NCBI GenBank assembly: GCA_963682055.1
Contig: OY821746.1
Span: 9,070,992-9,134,991 of the forward strand
DNA length: 64,000 bases
Direction: 5' to 3'
From: Primula veris
Lineage: Eukaryota; Streptophyta; Magnoliopsida; Ericales; Primulaceae
Below the pieces are notes generated by a model. It searched no databases. It was not told the DNA's origin and was given only the letters and a program-made list of their open reading frames with translations. Positions 60,713 through 64,000 of this stretch are shown here, piece after piece; position 1 is the first letter of the stretch, and each line of letters opens with the position of its first letter. The position numbers were made by a program, and so were the translations under genes.

Positions 60713-61996
60713 AAAAAGGGTTGCGTTAATTCGAGTAGCGAAGGGGGTAGGTACACTCGATGACGCAAAATGGGATAAGACAAGCCCTCATCCACAGTTA
60801 CCTTAAGGTAATGGGAAAATGTCTTTTATGCCATTTCGATGGCAGCGTGTTAGCGTAATGTTGTGTCGAGCTATACCATTCACAACATACGAGATGTTCG
60901 TCATAGCACATTAGACCAAGTACAATGATGCGCTTATTGTACTTAGATATGAACATGATGGTTCAATATCTCTTCATCGTCTCATCAGGGACGGACTGGG
61001 TCTATATCAATGTCTAGTGATCGAACGATCATGGGAGAATCTGACGACTTAGCGTCATGATGACTAAAACGTCATAACACCTTCTGGGTGTAGTCTGAAT
61101 CATGGACTTAGATTCAATCTTTACGGGACTCGATCATCAGGCCGAGTCACTACCGTTTCTTCCCAAGATCCTTCATCTCGAAGGCAAATCCAAAAATGGA
61201 TCGCGTAATAAAACACGCAAGGGCATAATACTTGTTCAAGTATCCCAAGCTAATCAAGTACTCACTTAGGCGGGTATACCACATCCGCTCGGATTATATT
61301 AATCCATATAGTGAACGTCTCATTTAATTGAGATCGTGTTCCGTGGTCAGGAACTACTTGATTAAAGCATTATGAAGTCACACAGGGACCTTCATCTATA
61401 TCACTTTGTCTAAATCCTCATAGAGATAAAACCGTGACCACATTCATGGCTGCATTACTTAGTTTTTCGGAAACTACTAAACTGGTAAAGTAGGGGACTA
61501 TTATAATGTCCATTACGAGGAAATCAACCATCTCGTAATCAATTCCAAGGTGTGAGAGGAGCCTTGCGCTACTAGGCGAGCATTCTACAATCTCATTATT
61601 CTCATCACCTTTCCTTACGAATAACCAAATAAACGAACTCGTTTAACATTGGTGGTGTTGGAGCTACAGGTCCGAACACAATTACGCTAAGGAGTCTACT
61701 TGGATTGTAAGTTTCCATTAGGTCAGTCTATTCTACGTTGACTTCAGGCAACGGTACAAGGTTCTCTGTCATAATTTGTTCATATTATCAGTCGTCACCG
61801 AATATATGAACAAGTAATCAATGACAGTCTCGTTTCGCTTCAATATCGTCTAAGATATCATGATCGACGGATATTTTAAGATTCTTAGGATGAGGAGGAA
61901 ATCACACATCTCCTTGATCCTTTATAATCTCGTGCGACAAACGAGTTTCAGTTCACCACCTCTGGGGCTGAACAAATTTGGAACCGGTCAACTTCC

Positions 61997-62182
61997 TCAT
62001 ATCTTAGGAAGGATGACAGACTGACGACCGACGACAGCGTCCTTTGCTTGGCGGGTTCGGCCAAAGCAACGTGTTACGACAGGAACACGGCGTCTGACAG
62101 GGACGTCTATCCTTGCAAGCATTTTGCAGCAGGTATAAATGATCTCGTGATATCTCATAAAGTCATTAAATGCGTCTGGCAT
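61997..62182 (-). pseudogene. Copia linker remnant between integrase and reverse transcriptase
   Basis: Minus-strand frame begins MPDAFND and has ARIDVP about 20 residues on, both found in this order in plant Copia polyproteins downstream of the integrase domain. No intact reverse transcriptase could be traced between here and the RNase H remnant. Confidence 0.6.
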
Positions 62183-62468
62183 TTAGTTAGACTTGAGGGA
62201 GTCTATGCAATTACTTATCACTCATTGCAGTTTTGGGGATCAAGTTAAGACTGAGTGGGTTATGCCACGTTACTTCACGTCGTTCCTTATCAACGGTAAC
62301 GTACAAATCTCCCCCTAACGACGGGGAGAACAGTCTTAGCGATGTCACTTTCGCATATCATGCGGTAAAGAGATCGCTTGCTAAGGTTACTCTATCAAGT
62401 GATAGGCATGGGATTCATAATCGACTTATGTCCCTTTCAGAGGTCCATATTTTGAACGCTATAGCGGC

Positions 62469-62735
62469 TCAATCAAAATATTTATTAAGCACTCCAAACA
62501 CGCGATAATATGAGACTTCTGGCTCATAACCAGTAACCAGCTGGTACGCATATGGTGTCTGAGTGTCTATGAGCCTCATAACGGACCAATGCAGCAAAAT
62601 AGCATAACACCACACGGAAATATAAATCTTGGTGCGCAAGACCAAGAAGTGCGTGGAATCATTTGCAGTCGCATCATCAAACTTTCCGTGACTCCATTTG
62701 GGTCTGAACATAATCGACATGATGTTCAATTTCAA
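62469..62735 (-). pseudogene. Copia integrase C-terminal remnant
   Basis: Minus-strand frame contains KFDDATANDSTHFL, then a CYAILLHWSVMRL segment corresponding to the family's GHAILHAA..LR helix, then QLVTGYEPEVSYYRVFG, close to the family's LVTGYEPxISHLRVFGC. Several conserved residues are changed and the frame is broken on both sides. Confidence 0.7.
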
Positions 62736-64000
62736 TTTCCAAACTCAAGTAATTCAAATCGAAATTTCGATTTCTACTCTTCGGAATTATCAAGTCGACT
62801 AGACTTTTCAGGATAATCCGGATCATGAGCCATCAACTTAATGATATGGCTAAAAGTTTGGAAAATGCTGCATTTATGTGGACAACAGTAAAATGTGACC
62901 ATATTGTCGATGCATCAACCATAACCATTTATATTTATGGTCGTCTTATGGTTGGATAAGTCCACAATAACTCCTTCAATTCTTTACAAGAATTCTACGA
63001 GTTCATTTTGTGATCTTTACACATACTAGTCTTTCAAAATGAGCATTAGTGGCATTGATTTCGGATTAATCACGAAATATATCCTCAGAGAGAATCCAAA
63101 TGCGATGCGATTATAAATCAAGCATCGTCTTTTGACCCGGGAATATCTCATCCGGTCAATGCCACAATATCAAAATGCTCTTATCAATCGACGACATGCG
63201 AATGATAGTACAGACAATCATGTCTTAGCATTTAAATCATTTATCATTTCGACGACAGGCGAAATAATAAGGTAACTTTAAATGCTTTAAAGAATGTGGT
63301 AGCAACCACTTGAAAGACATTTCAACTCCTCTAAAATACGCTTTTGGTCGTATTGAATGGAGGCTATGTAAAGAAATTTTAATTCTTTCATGAGCTATTA
63401 CCAGATAACACTGGTTTTCTCGAATATTTTATAACTCAACAAGGTACGGCAGGACCTGCATGAGTATAAGACCTCATATTTGACAAATCAATTTGGTTTT
63501 ACCAAAGATTTTGATTTTGGAACGACAGGTCCAGAATCATTGTCACTGAGTACTCTTTTAGGCAAGTAGTTGGTGAAATTATGTGGTACACTGTTACCCA
63601 TTATTTCCAGAAAACCAACTACACCACAAGTATTGCCTAAAATTTCATAATTTAAAGTTTGGTCACATTTGTCAAAGGAATTTGCTCAAAACCACTTTAA
63701 ATTATTTCGAGAAATTTCGTAAACAGGCAAACCACAATCCAAAAGTATGGTCCAAATGGAAAATAATAATCCAAATGGAAAACATAATCCAGATGAGCGA
63801 AAAAAATGGCTCAATATTTTATCAAAATCAATAAAGAAATGTATCAAACTCAATTGAGCCACAAAATCGGGGGTCTCAAGAGTTTCCTTTCAATTAGCTT
63901 TAACCACATTAGCATCGGTTTTTTCACCTTTATAATAGTTTTGAACTATTTAAGGAGTAACCGTGCATGACCTTTGTCTTTATAGCATAGAGTTGCCTCA

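Larger units (their letters stand above)
59633..64000 (-). mobile_element. Decayed Copia internal region, running off the right edge
   Basis: Next to the LTR lie about 700 bp of 3' non-coding sequence with the characteristic ACTCTTTTTCC..AAGGTTTT..CCCACTGGGTTTTTCC blocks of plant Copia elements (minus sense), several times repeated. Further right, broken minus-strand pol remnants occur in the expected order: RNase H, then the linker, then the integrase C-terminus. The interior is full of stops and frameshifts; no plus-strand gene is supported. The other LTR lies outside the window. Confidence 0.8.

Noticed and set aside
60501..60806. 101-aa plus-strand open frame starting MATTSSKPYTL
   Set aside because: It is antisense to the Copia RNase H remnant read on the minus strand (GYTDAGYLSDPHKG), inside a decayed element.

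Overview
This is a plant nuclear segment, almost certainly from a eudicot. It has short AT-rich introns, plant-specific gene families, and many plant transposon families (Copia LTRs, Stowaway, hAT, CACTA, MULE and LINE copies). The tryptophan-decarboxylase-like gene and the flavonoid/acetylserotonin-type O-methyltransferase suggest an asterid-like dicot; that is an inference from remembered family sequences, not a search.

Layout. Four protein-coding loci could be traced exon by exon. (1) A small-molecule O-methyltransferase at 112-2148 (minus, 4 exons), whose normal start is put out of frame by a one-base deletion. (2) A QWRF-motif (DUF566) microtubule/augmin-type protein at 6964-9513 (minus, 7 exons, 540 aa). 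(3) VPS18, the RING subunit of the HOPS/CORVET tethering complexes, at 21220-31928 (plus, 23 exons, 988 aa), with two GC-AG introns. (4) A PLP-dependent aromatic amino acid decarboxylase of tryptophan decarboxylase type at 34944-38134 (minus, 3 exons, 502 aa). Between (2) and (3), at about 11.77-12.78 kb, lies what I read as an independently transcribed box C/D snoRNA cluster. It has a telo-box/site II/TATA promoter, then two snoRNAs whose guides match 25S (and possibly 18S) rRNA, then a weaker third candidate. This non-coding locus is the most interesting item in the window.

From about 38.2 kb to the right end there is no intact protein gene. That half is AT-rich repeat sequence: solo LTRs with 5-bp target duplications, a MULE-type inverted-repeat element with a second element nested in it and a 5'-truncated LINE inserted in one arm (15-bp duplication), several MITEs, and a decayed minus-strand Copia element that runs off the right edge from 59420. 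Transposons also sit in introns: CACTA and hAT in the decarboxylase, Stowaway and repeats in VPS18.

The four protein genes do not form an obvious pathway unit. The decarboxylase and the methyltransferase could both belong to tryptophan-derived or phenolic specialised metabolism, but they are 33 kb apart with two housekeeping-type genes between them. Exon boundaries were placed by hand from reading frame, GT/GC-AG sites and remembered family sequences, and no search was run.
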